In this document: positions 34,535 to 42,781 of the stretch, one piece after another | Numbering within the stretch: position 1 is the first letter of the stretch | Layout: each line of letters begins with the position of its first letter | NCBI RefSeq assembly: GCF_008795985.1 | Contig: NZ_VMHP01000001.1 | Location: 1,488,001-1,552,000 of the forward strand | Direction: 5' to 3' | Source of the DNA: Marinobacter halotolerans | Lineage (GTDB): Bacteria > Pseudomonadota > Gammaproteobacteria > Pseudomonadales > Oleiphilaceae | Length of the DNA: 64,000 nt | Notes under the pieces: model-generated | Told to the model about the DNA's origin: nothing | The model's input: the letters and a program-made list of their open reading frames with translations, nothing else | Databases searched by the model: none | Translations under genes and position numbers: made by a program

Positions 34535-35536
34535 CTAACGATGCCACGGCAAACGTCCGTTATTTGCGAACTGGTGGCAGGTCCCTTGTTTGACTTGAGG
34601 GCCTGCATGCTTTCCCAGTATTCCGGATGGTTGCAAAAGGGCTGCTTGCTGCATCACTTGGCGCAGCCTCGCCAGCCCATTTGGATGATCATCACCATGA
34701 ATTTCGACCACACCATGATAGATTTCATCCTTAAAGTTGAACAAGTAATCCTCAGGGGTAGAGTCTCTATAAAACCGATCAAATGCTACCGAATCGAAGA
34801 AACGAGTACGCTGGTCGCGCAAATGTGTAGCAAACTCAGGGCTCGCCAATGCTGCAGTTGCATCTGGGAACGTCCCCGGACCTTTTTCTTCGTATAGCTT
34901 AAGAAGTTGACCGATGTAGGAGGACTCACTGGCATCTATCTGATCTGGAACGACGCCTCGTGGCGAAGGGCCAGGATCTTCGTCAAACCATTTAACCAAA
35001 GCGGACTTGCACGCAGGATCGTCGACAAGCCGAGCTGCATCAAGCCAATGGACCTGGGTGAAATCAAATGCTTTAATCGCCATTTCTATCTCGGGGCTGA
35101 GCGGTATACTTTGCTTTTCCACTAGTTTTCCCGCGATATCAGAATTCCAACGTTCGAGAAACGCAGTTCTAAAACGCTCAGGATGAGCGATAAACTGCTG
35201 CACAGCCCTAGCAACGCCTCGCGGTGCGACAAAAATGTAAGAGCGTGGCAAGGAATACTCACCGGCAGAGGCGTGCATAAATATCTTGCCAAGCTCAATA
35301 AAAGCCGAGCTTTCGGAAAGTGACTTACTGAGCTGCTTACATTGGAAGTTATCCCACGGGCCTTCCATCCGTTTATCTGTCACATAGCCCGTGACATCGC
35401 GCCCCATGTCTCCTGTGCCGCGCCAAAGTTCATGGCTGTGGTAGTCTTTGCAACGCTGGGCCAACCAATCATTGACGAAGTCCTCCAAGCGATCTGCTGG
35501 TAGAGCACGGATAAGGATAGCGTGATTGATACGCAA
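34535..35536 (-). CDS. ABC-3C effector: PD-(D/E)xK-like nuclease domain plus ABC-3C C-terminal domain
   Basis: A 333-residue protein, first gene of the operon. The start is a TTG at 35536 behind AAGGGGG. N-terminal residues 15-70 look like a restriction-endonuclease fold: LEDFVNDWLAQRC, Glu36, then GDMGRDVTG with Asp47 and QCK at 65-67, the D...QxK form of the active site. A linker with Trp/Phe-rich helices follows. The last 130 residues (SYIGQLLKLYEE, RTRFFDSVAFDRFYRD, DEIYHGVVEIHGDDHPNGLARLRQV) match the ABC-3C C-terminal module that docks on the partner proteins. It should be the toxic effector that cuts nucleic acid when the ATPase senses invasion. Confidence 0.78.
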   Translation of the reverse strand: MRINHAILIRALPADRLEDFVNDWLAQRCKDYHSHELWRGTGDMGRDVTGYVTDKRMEGPWDNFQCKQLSKSLSESSAFIELGKIFMHASAGEYSLPRSYIFVAPRGVARAVQQFIAHPERFRTAFLERWNSDIAGKLVEKQSIPLSPEIEMAIKAFDFTQVHWLDAARLVDDPACKSALVKWFDEDPGPSPRGVVPDQIDASESSYIGQLLKLYEEKGPGTFPDATAALASPEFATHLRDQRTRFFDSVAFDRFYRDSTPEDYLFNFKDEIYHGVVEIHGDDHPNGLARLRQVMQQAALLQPSGILGKHAGPQVKQGTCHQFANNGRLPWHR

Positions 35537-35964
35537 CGACTGCCCCCTTATTATCTAGTCGCCAAATTCGGCTGTCACATTTCAATATGAACCAATGTCA
35601 GTGGCGTTGATTAGTCCCCAAGGGCAACAACAATCACCAATGGGACATTCGCGTGCAGCCCTTGAGAAATCGATAGCTGGATACCGTCGGAATGGTTGGG
35701 CCGGGAATAACCAATGACGCTGTTGAGGCGACAGCATACGCGAACCAGATTTCTAATGACATCAGTCATGCCCCCTGAACTGGCTGGTGCTGAGCCCACT
35801 AAACCACTGGCGTCTTAAGCTAAAGTGAACGTAAAACGAGTTTCTCGGATTGCTGATTCATGGAACGTTGTATAGTGACAAAGGAGCATCGCGCTCACAC
35901 TTGACCTTCGAGACGATCATCGTTCTCCTATCTTCGTCATGACCATCAGACAATAGGAATTGCC
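35537..35964. other. intergenic region between the ABC-3C operon and the orphan antitoxin
   Basis: 428 bases without a supported gene. It must hold the minus-strand ABC-3C promoter (a TAGATAAT box lies about 10 bases before the ribosome-binding site) and the promoter of the antitoxin gene (TATAGT near 35871). No transposon end, tRNA or repeat array was seen. Confidence 0.45.
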
Positions 35965-36390
35965 GTGGACTCCTCCTTACACACCATCACCACTGAATTG
36001 GGACTGGATCCCAGGATCTTTCACAATCCAGCCCATTTTATAGCCAGTGTTCGGGAGGGAGTCTCCGGCCAGGTCCTCAGGCGGGCACTGCGTCAGCTTG
36101 GCAGTGAGCTCATATTTGCACAGGCGCTCCACACAGATTCTGCTGGCCTCGAAAGCTACTGCACGGACACGCCGCTCGATCGCCGGAGGTCTGAAGTTCT
36201 GCTGGATACCATTCGCATTTTGGACCGAGTTCGCCGAACCTGGGAGTCTAATGAATTGGCCCAACAGTGGCTTCATTCCAATGTGCCGGCGCTGGGTGGT
36301 GTAAAACCTGTTGAAATGTTCGATACCTACGAGGGGCGACGCTGGGTGACGCAAGTGGCGGAAAAAGTTGAGCATGGCGACTTCAGTTAA
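35965..36390 (+). CDS. MbcA/ParS/Xre-type antitoxin (DUF2384), no toxin partner
   Basis: A 141-residue protein starting with GTG behind AGGAA. The C-terminal 55 residues (ESNELAQQWLHSNVPALGGVKPVEMFDTYEGRRW region) are the toxin-binding domain of the Xre/MbcA/ParS antitoxins, which normally neutralise an NAD-degrading RES toxin encoded directly downstream. The N-terminal part is helical and lacks an obvious Xre helix-turn-helix. No RES-domain gene follows on either strand; downstream there is only a short open frame and then the SDR gene. Either the toxin was lost or the protein has been co-opted. It sits next to the ABC-3C operon inside the putative transposon. Confidence 0.72.
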   Translation: MDSSLHTITTELGLDPRIFHNPAHFIASVREGVSGQVLRRALRQLGSELIFAQALHTDSAGLESYCTDTPLDRRRSEVLLDTIRILDRVRRTWESNELAQQWLHSNVPALGGVKPVEMFDTYEGRRWVTQVAEKVEHGDFS

Positions 36391-36472
36391 GGGGATGGAG
36401 CCGGGGCTATTTTAGCTGCTCCAGACAGGGGACATACTGGAAACGATGAAGCAGTCAGCGTCGAACCAACCA

Positions 36473-36622
36473 TCACCTAACCATGGTTTGCACATCGAGC
36501 ATGACTTCATTTCCGAGAAGTATTCCTTTCACAATATCATGAATAGAGGCAGCAGGCTGTGAGAACACTTCCGCCAAGGGTTCCAAGCCCATGGATACCA
36601 AAATCCTTGTATCTAGACTCAT
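36473..36622 (-). CDS. possible 49-residue small protein
   Basis: A 49-codon frame (starting MSLDTRILVSMGLEPLAEVF) preceded by a strong AAGGAGAC ribosome-binding site at normal spacing. It lies downstream of the catabolic SDR gene on the same strand. The sequence is plausible as a soluble helical protein but matches nothing I recognise; it might be the front of a truncated gene. Apart from it, 36391-36769 holds nothing I can support. Confidence 0.35.
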   Translation of the reverse strand: MSLDTRILVSMGLEPLAEVFSQPAASIHDIVKGILLGNEVMLDVQTMVR

Positions 36623-36769
36623 CGGCTGTCTCCTTGCGCCCTTGTTACGTCTCAACAATGTGCAGAATGATCGCCCCCGAGAAAACAACTTTGCTGGTAT
36701 ACTCTTGGCTACTATGCGCCAACCGGGTTTCACACCGTACTCAGGGGCAACCCAGACTTGGACAGCTCG

Positions 36770-37651
36770 TCACTCTTTCTTCGGCCCCTCTGTAAGCAGC
36801 TTCGGAGGCTCATCTAAATGAAATCCATTAAACGGATCTGAATTTTGATGAGGTTTCAGATCGGTGTAACAGAAACGAGCATTGGGACCGCCACCGTCCA
36901 CACGAATGCAAGTGCCAGTTATATATGCGGCTACTGGAGAAAGTAGATAGACAATGGCACCAGATATCTCAGAGACCGTTCCGTAACGTTGTAACGGGAT
37001 TTTGGTAGGGAACTTGAGGATTTCCTTCTGCGCTTCAGCCGTATAGGTGTCGAAACCACTACTTGCGACACCACCAACTGCCACTGCGTTGATCCGCACG
37101 CCAGCTGACGCCCACTCGGAAGCCGCACTTTCTGTAAGGTTCCACATGCCCGCTCGTGCAGCGCCGGAATGAGCGTAGGCGGGCCAGCCGTGCCACATAT
37201 CAGCAATGATATTCACGATACTGCCACGATGTTCTTTCATCCATCGGTTATAAACCTCTCGCATGAAGATGAAGCCACCAGTGAGATTGTTCCGTACCAC
37301 TGCTTCGAATCCATTCGTGCTTATCTCTTCCAGAGCCTGTCGATACTGGCCACCGGCATTGTTGATTAGCGCGTCAATTCTACCGTGTTGTTCTAGGACG
37401 GACTCTACAGTCGCAATAACCTGGGCTTCTTCACGAATATCGCATACATGGGAGCTAACCACTCCGCCTTCTGATTCGATCTCTTTTTTTACAGTTTCAA
37501 GCTTGGCGAGATCACGCCCCACAATAGCCACTGTTGCGCCCAGCGACGCGAGCTCATGAGCGGTACAGCGACCAATACCACTTCCGCCACCCGTAACGAT
37601 CACTACGTGCCCATTAAACAGGCCCTCACGAAATACAGATTGATACCCCAT
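36770..37651 (-). CDS. SDR family enoyl-CoA reductase-like (PECR type)
   Basis: A 293-residue short-chain dehydrogenase; start at 37651 behind GGAGA. NAD(P) motif TGGGSGIG near residue 20, NNAGG further on. At the active site it reads AHSGAARAGMWNLTESAASEW instead of YxxxK. This matches the peroxisomal trans-2-enoyl-CoA reductase/2,4-dienoyl-CoA reductase branch (HSGAARAGVYNLTKSLA in the human enzyme), so the substitution is family-normal. It probably reduces an unsaturated CoA thioester in the catabolic pathway of this region. Last full gene of the DUF1302-DUF1329-YCF48-RND-SDR series, 87 bases after the RND gene. Confidence 0.82.
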   Translation of the reverse strand: MGYQSVFREGLFNGHVVIVTGGGSGIGRCTAHELASLGATVAIVGRDLAKLETVKKEIESEGGVVSSHVCDIREEAQVIATVESVLEQHGRIDALINNAGGQYRQALEEISTNGFEAVVRNNLTGGFIFMREVYNRWMKEHRGSIVNIIADMWHGWPAYAHSGAARAGMWNLTESAASEWASAGVRINAVAVGGVASSGFDTYTAEAQKEILKFPTKIPLQRYGTVSEISGAIVYLLSPVAAYITGTCIRVDGGGPNARFCYTDLKPHQNSDPFNGFHLDEPPKLLTEGPKKE

Positions 37652-37738
37652 TTTATTCTCCAAGATGTCTTCACTAACAACTAGCCCAGACTCCGTTGCC
37701 ATATACTTCTATTGGCCACGGAGTGAGATGTATAAACG

Positions 37739-40243
37739 TCAAACGCTTTCGCAAAGTGCCCGACGTTCAGAACTCGTTTCATTAGCACTCTGCTGGATGC
37801 CTTCTTGGTAATCGGTATCTTCTGATACAGCAACCGGAGAGGAATTCAGCAGGAAATGTGACAACGCCGGTATTAGAACCAAAGCCCCCACCATATTGGC
37901 GAGGAACATGAAGGTCAGGAGAATACCCATATCCGCTTGGAATTTAATGGGTGACCAAACCCAGGTTACAACTGCGACTGCAAGCATTGCACCTACAAGC
38001 GCTACAGTCCGCCCGGTAAATTGCAAAGCCTTATGGTAGGACTCTCTCAGCGTGAACCCGTTCCTTTGGAATGCCAGTTGGGTGGAAAGTAAATAGAGCG
38101 CGTAGTCGACACCAATCCCCACCCCTAGAGCAATCACTGGAAGGGTGGCAACTTTGATACCCAGGCCCAACACCACCATCAATGCCTCACACAACAGCGT
38201 TGTGATGAAGAGGGGCACCACAGCAACAACAACAGCTCTCCAGCTCCGAAAAGCGATCAAGCAAAGGAGAATAACCGCGAGGTACACATATACCTTCATT
38301 TCGGTACTCGCTTGTTCAACAGTGCTGTTGGTGGCCGCCTCAATGCCGGCACTACCGGCGGCTAGAAGGAATTTCAGATTATCCGTGCCTTGAGCTTCAG
38401 CGAAGCTCAAGGCCGCATCTGAAACACGCTCTAGGGTTGCTGCCTTGTGATCAGTTAGATTCGCGATTACTGGAAATACCGAGCATTCAGTATTAGCCAG
38501 TTCAGGGTTATGGATGAGGACCTGATTCCCTGCAAAGTTGAGTATTCCTTGACTACGTGCAATGGTCATCCACTTCGCGCTGCCCTCATAAGCACCGGCG
38601 GTGATTGCCCTTATGGCGTCTGGTAAGGCGACAGTAGATTGCACGCCCGGGACATGCTGCAACCGCCAGGCCAACCGGTCAGCCTCAGTCAATGCTTCAT
38701 AACTTAAACACTCACCCTCAGGCGTTACTACAACAACAGCGAACTGGTCAGTCGACATCGAATAATGATTAGTAATATAGCGATTGTCGATGTTGTACTG
38801 AGAATCAGCACGTAACTCTGGAGCACCACTATCCAGGTCACCCACCTGGAGTCTTTGCCCAACCGCGTAGGCACCAGCCGCAACACATCCAGCAATAATA
38901 AGCGTCGGCAACGCCACCCTTCGTTCAGTCAGTTTTTCCAGCAGTACCCACACATGACCAATGCCCTTACCATAATCCTTCTCACTTGAATGCTGCAGAT
39001 CCCGGCGAACAGCGGCCTTGTTTACACCCGTATATGACAGAAATACCGGCAGTACGATGAGATTTGTGATTATGAGGATCGCAACACCAATGCTCGCTGT
39101 AATGGCCAGATCTTTGATAATCGGAAAGTCGATTACCATCAACACAGCAAAGCCAACAGCATCAGAGATCAGCGCGGTTACGCCGGGGGTAAAAAGTCGT
39201 CTGAAGGTATGCCGCGCTGCCACAAGAGCATGAGCGCCATGCCCCACGTCCTTCAATATGCCGTTCATCATTTGTGCGCCGTGGGACACACCGATGGCAA
39301 AAACTACAAACGGGACAAGTATAGTGAATGGGTCAATTACAAAGCCCAGCGCCGACACAACACCTAGTTGCCATAAAACACCAGCCAGAGAGACACCTAC
39401 AACCGCAAAGGTACTGCGAGCACAGCGGGAGTAGCTGTAGATAATGACCACAGCTATAAGAACCGCAAGTGCAAAAAATGTCGCAACCTTGGTAAGCCCA
39501 TCCATAAGGTCACCGACAAGTTTGGCAAATCCGATAATTCGGACTTTTACGTCAGGGCCGGAGTCGCCGTTTTCATACTGTGCTCGTATGTTATCTTCAA
39601 GTTCCGTAGCAAACTTCCGGTAGTCCAGCGGCTCCTTGGTTTTTGGGTCGCGCTCCATTAAAGGCACAAAAATCATGCTGGATTTCTCGTCATCTCCCAC
39701 GAGATCACGTGCAACCCGGGAGCGAGCTACATTCTGTTTCAATTGTTCAATACTTTCTGGTGAGCCGTCGTAATAGTCACCAATCACTGCATCGCCGCGG
39801 AAGCCTTCCTCTGTTACTTCTACCCAGCGTACAGATGGCTGCCACAGTGACTGCACCCCTACCCTGTGGACACCGTTTGTGAGGGACAGATCTCTAGTGA
39901 TCTGGCGAAGCTTTTCCAGATAGCCTTCACTAAAAACATCCCCTTCTGTGTTCTCCACCACAACGCGGATGGCATTACCCAAGCCAGGGAGTTCGGACTT
40001 ATAGTCAAGGTAATTCTGAATGAAGGGGTGATTCTGGGGAATCATCTTCTCGAAACTGGCATTCATTTCCAGTTTTGTCGCCGCGAAATAACCCAGTACA
40101 ATTGTTATAAAAAAGCAGGCAAGAACCACTAGAACGCGGTTCTTGAAAATCAGTCGCTCTGGTAAGTTTCCGGAGTTAACATCAAAGTCATCCAGATTTG
40201 AAATAACAGGTGTTTCTTCACGACTACCCTTATTATTTGTCAT
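37739..40243 (-). CDS. RND superfamily (MMPL-type) transporter
   Basis: An inner membrane protein of about 834 residues with two repeats, each of one helix, a large periplasmic domain and five clustered helices, typical of RND/MMPL lipid and hydrophobic-compound transporters. Features include NASFEKMIPQNHPFIQNYLDY after the first helix, GFVIDPFTILVPFVVFAIGVSHG and, in the second half, LPVIALGVGIGVDYALYLLS, with the charged and Gly residues used for proton coupling. The ATG at 40243 follows GAGTGA; an earlier ATG at 40264 overlaps the upstream gene. Such proteins occur with DUF1302/DUF1329 and YCF48 partners in aromatic, terpene and steroid degraders, apparently as a substrate transfer system. 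Confidence 0.87.
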   Translation of the reverse strand: MTNNKGSREETPVISNLDDFDVNSGNLPERLIFKNRVLVVLACFFITIVLGYFAATKLEMNASFEKMIPQNHPFIQNYLDYKSELPGLGNAIRVVVENTEGDVFSEGYLEKLRQITRDLSLTNGVHRVGVQSLWQPSVRWVEVTEEGFRGDAVIGDYYDGSPESIEQLKQNVARSRVARDLVGDDEKSSMIFVPLMERDPKTKEPLDYRKFATELEDNIRAQYENGDSGPDVKVRIIGFAKLVGDLMDGLTKVATFFALAVLIAVVIIYSYSRCARSTFAVVGVSLAGVLWQLGVVSALGFVIDPFTILVPFVVFAIGVSHGAQMMNGILKDVGHGAHALVAARHTFRRLFTPGVTALISDAVGFAVLMVIDFPIIKDLAITASIGVAILIITNLIVLPVFLSYTGVNKAAVRRDLQHSSEKDYGKGIGHVWVLLEKLTERRVALPTLIIAGCVAAGAYAVGQRLQVGDLDSGAPELRADSQYNIDNRYITNHYSMSTDQFAVVVVTPEGECLSYEALTEADRLAWRLQHVPGVQSTVALPDAIRAITAGAYEGSAKWMTIARSQGILNFAGNQVLIHNPELANTECSVFPVIANLTDHKAATLERVSDAALSFAEAQGTDNLKFLLAAGSAGIEAATNSTVEQASTEMKVYVYLAVILLCLIAFRSWRAVVVAVVPLFITTLLCEALMVVLGLGIKVATLPVIALGVGIGVDYALYLLSTQLAFQRNGFTLRESYHKALQFTGRTVALVGAMLAVAVVTWVWSPIKFQADMGILLTFMFLANMVGALVLIPALSHFLLNSSPVAVSEDTDYQEGIQQSANETSSERRALCESV

Positions 40244-40253
40244 AGCAGTCACT

Positions 40254-41339
40254 CTATTTGCCATTATCAGTTTGTGCTGAGCTTTCTAGCGGCTGAACAG
40301 CCAGGCCACGAACACCCACCACCACAACCTTTTCCTCGTTCACAGCAACAACGTCAGTTACTGGCAGCCTGGTTTCGGTCCGAATTTTTTTGAAGTCAAC
40401 ACCCCGGTCTTCAGACAGCAGCAACTCACCTTCCTGATTAGCAATGACCAAGGCGCCGTCTGGCATAACCGTTCCGCTCGTAATTGAACTTCTCATTCCG
40501 GTCTCAACTGCTTCCCAACTAACACCACCGTCATGGCTTCGGAAGAGATTACCCCTGAGGCCAAAAACCAAGAGCACCTCGCGATCACCGGTAAGGCCAA
40601 ACAGAGTTCCCCGATAATCAACCGAGACATCAACAAACTGATTCTTTTCCGTATCCAGCCTGAGGACCAAGCCACGCTCCCCAACGATATAAAGCTGGCC
40701 TCCTATGCGCTTTGCAGAGTAAAAATGAAGTTCCTCTGGATTATCAGTTTTGGCAATCCAGGGAGTCCAACTCTTGCCTCCATCAGAAGTTCGAAGAATG
40801 AGGTTGAAGACTCCAAACACGAATCCGTTTTTCTCATCTTCAAACCAAACCGTAAGAAGGGGGTTTTCTGGCCCTTGCGACTGAAACCGATCGGCTGCCA
40901 TTTGAAGCGATTCCGACTCAAAATCTTCAAGCCCCTCAGGCGCCTTAAAATTTTCAAAAATCTGATCGAAAGAGCGCCCATCTAATTGCTTCACCCAGCT
41001 TTCGCCCGCATCAACTGACTTGAGAACAACACCGTCATGACCGACTGCCCAACCATGAGTTGGTGTCGCAAAATGAACATCGGTCAGGTCTGTGCTGACA
41101 GGTACTTGCGATTGCTGCCAAGAGTCACCATCATCATCCGAATAGAGAATATGACCTCTTTGGCCCACAGCAACAAGGCGGTCACCAGCTGACGCAACTC
41201 CGTTCAGCAGGTTCTTTGCTGCTAATGGGCTAAAAGCAGAGGCTGTATCAACTGGGTCTGTAAAGCCCCAAGAGGTTCGAGCTGCTAAAGCGACCAAAAG
41301 CAGAACGAAAATTACCGAAAATCTCGAGTAGTTTTGCAT
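40254..41339 (-). CDS. YCF48/BNR-repeat beta-propeller protein, exported
   Basis: A 361-residue protein with a signal peptide (FSVIFVLLLVALAARTSWG). The mature part has several sortilin/BNR-type blades with repeated patterns such as SDDDGDSW, SVDAGESW, TSDGGKSW and SHDGGVSW, and WAVGHDGVVLKS. It is named YCF48-like by the propeller, not because of photosystem assembly. In this operon type it stands between DUF1329 and RND genes and probably acts as a periplasmic partner of the transporter. Its 3' end overlaps the alternative RND start. Confidence 0.85.
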   Translation of the reverse strand: MQNYSRFSVIFVLLLVALAARTSWGFTDPVDTASAFSPLAAKNLLNGVASAGDRLVAVGQRGHILYSDDDGDSWQQSQVPVSTDLTDVHFATPTHGWAVGHDGVVLKSVDAGESWVKQLDGRSFDQIFENFKAPEGLEDFESESLQMAADRFQSQGPENPLLTVWFEDEKNGFVFGVFNLILRTSDGGKSWTPWIAKTDNPEELHFYSAKRIGGQLYIVGERGLVLRLDTEKNQFVDVSVDYRGTLFGLTGDREVLLVFGLRGNLFRSHDGGVSWEAVETGMRSSITSGTVMPDGALVIANQEGELLLSEDRGVDFKKIRTETRLPVTDVVAVNEEKVVVVGVRGLAVQPLESSAQTDNGK

Positions 41340-41376
41340 GATGCACGCTCAATACCGGGTGTGTGTCTGGTACGAG

Positions 41377-41405
41377 GGCGGCGGAGTGCATGCACTCCAC
41401 CGCCG
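41377..41405. repeat. stem-loop between the DUF1329 and YCF48-like genes
   Basis: An almost perfect inverted repeat centred on GGAGTGCA/TGCACTCC, extended by CGGCGG/CCGCCG around one mismatch. There is no T-tract, so it is more likely an mRNA-processing or stabilising element within the operon than a terminator. Confidence 0.6.
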
Positions 41406-41411
41406 GTTAGA

Positions 41412-42755
41412 TTACCTAATACCAGAGCCCGTCAACGCCGACGGAGACCAGGCGCGTTCGGGCAGGGGATCAACATATTCAACCCCGCCACTTGTCGCGG
41501 TCCAAAAGTTGATCGCATATACACCGGCATCAAGATCGTAAACCACGAAGTTGTCAGAGAACGAAGCTGGAACCTCATAACTTGGCGTCATCAAGGCAAA
41601 TGCAGGGCGATATAGCTCCCCATCCTGATCATACTGATCCGAGGCCAATGCCACCCAGGAGTCCTCATCAAGATAGAAAGTCCGTTTGCTATATAGATGG
41701 CGACTGTCATCCTTGAGCGTAGCCTCAACTTCCCACACCCGATGAAGCTCCCAGCGGACGTGATCCGGGTTCAGGTGGTTGGCCGTCAGCAATTCGTCCG
41801 CCGTTGTATGGTAGGCCGCATCGTAGGTGTTATAGGGGACAAAAAGCTCCTTCCGGCCTACGAGCTCGAAATCAAACCGCTCCATCGATCCGAAGAAAAT
41901 GAACGTGTCATCATAGGTGGCAAAACCACCCAATGAGGGATTTGGAGTATCAAAGTTCACGGACGGTGCCAGCTTTACTCTTCGTTGAGCTGGCAGGTAG
42001 ATATAGGCGCGGCGGCCCTGCTCCGTGGGATTCAGGGCATCATGAACCATAATGGTTTCGCCATTACGCCTACGAGGCTTCTTGTATTCACTTTTTACCC
42101 TGGAGAACAGTTCTGACTCAGGGTTTTCATCATAGTAAGGGAAGTCTGTTGAGTAAGTACCACCTGAGGTCAGTACTCGGTCACCATCAGAGTCAACGTA
42201 GTAAGCCTCAAAGTTGAGGACCGCACTACGGCCCTGGTAACGAGTCAAATGATTCCACATCGCCTCAAAGCCAGTTTGTGGAATCGGAAATGGAATGCCC
42301 GCATGACAACCCTTCATTGAAAGGCCACCATTATATGTCTCTGCGGATGTCGCACACTCCTTAGTATTCTCCAGAATATACTCGGGGAATGCTGAAGTCC
42401 GATGCGTTTCATACACATCGATACGAAAATCCGGATGATTCTCCATCAACGCCTTGGTTCCCTCCGTCAGCTTATCTTCATATTCCGACATATTATTGGC
42501 ATCGATGGAAAACTTAGGTTTTTCGCCACTGAACGGGTTAGGCCGAATACCGCTTCCCTCTTCAAAATCGGCTGGTATGTCTTTCAGACCTCCAGTATAA
42601 GAAGGGATTGTACCCTCCCCATTGCCAGCTTTAATGGCACCCACTTCGGTGAGTTCATTACCCAATTTGGCGGCTTCTTCTGGGGAGACTGCTGAGAAAG
42701 CAGCCCCGGCATACATAAGTGCCATAACACCAACTAAAGTTCTCTTCACAATCAT
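41412..42755 (-). CDS. DUF1329 family exported protein
   Basis: A 447-residue protein with a signal peptide (RTLVGVMALMYAGAAFSA) and the DUF1329 layout: SPEEAAKLGNELTEVGAIKAGN at the mature start, IPSYTGG, KGCHAGIPFPIPQTGFEAMWN, GRRAYIYLPAQRRVKLAP, and the C-terminal NFWTATSGGVEYVDPLPERAW. The fold is LolA/LolB-like, so it may carry a lipid-like substrate through the periplasm. Directly downstream of the DUF1302 gene (26 bases) and upstream of the YCF48-like gene, an arrangement known from degraders of hydrophobic compounds. Confidence 0.9.
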   Translation of the reverse strand: MIVKRTLVGVMALMYAGAAFSAVSPEEAAKLGNELTEVGAIKAGNGEGTIPSYTGGLKDIPADFEEGSGIRPNPFSGEKPKFSIDANNMSEYEDKLTEGTKALMENHPDFRIDVYETHRTSAFPEYILENTKECATSAETYNGGLSMKGCHAGIPFPIPQTGFEAMWNHLTRYQGRSAVLNFEAYYVDSDGDRVLTSGGTYSTDFPYYDENPESELFSRVKSEYKKPRRRNGETIMVHDALNPTEQGRRAYIYLPAQRRVKLAPSVNFDTPNPSLGGFATYDDTFIFFGSMERFDFELVGRKELFVPYNTYDAAYHTTADELLTANHLNPDHVRWELHRVWEVEATLKDDSRHLYSKRTFYLDEDSWVALASDQYDQDGELYRPAFALMTPSYEVPASFSDNFVVYDLDAGVYAINFWTATSGGVEYVDPLPERAWSPSALTGSGIR

Positions 42756-42781
42756 GTCTCATTCTCCTCGGAAATCGCGAA

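Noticed and set aside
36391..36769. A RES-type toxin for the upstream antitoxin
   Set aside because: No frame on either strand shows RES-domain features; only a 49-codon frame with a good ribosome-binding site is present.
36770..37651. The SDR at 36770 as a catalytically dead enzyme
   Set aside because: HSGAARAG at the active site is normal for the PECR/DECR branch, so lack of YxxxK is not a defect there.
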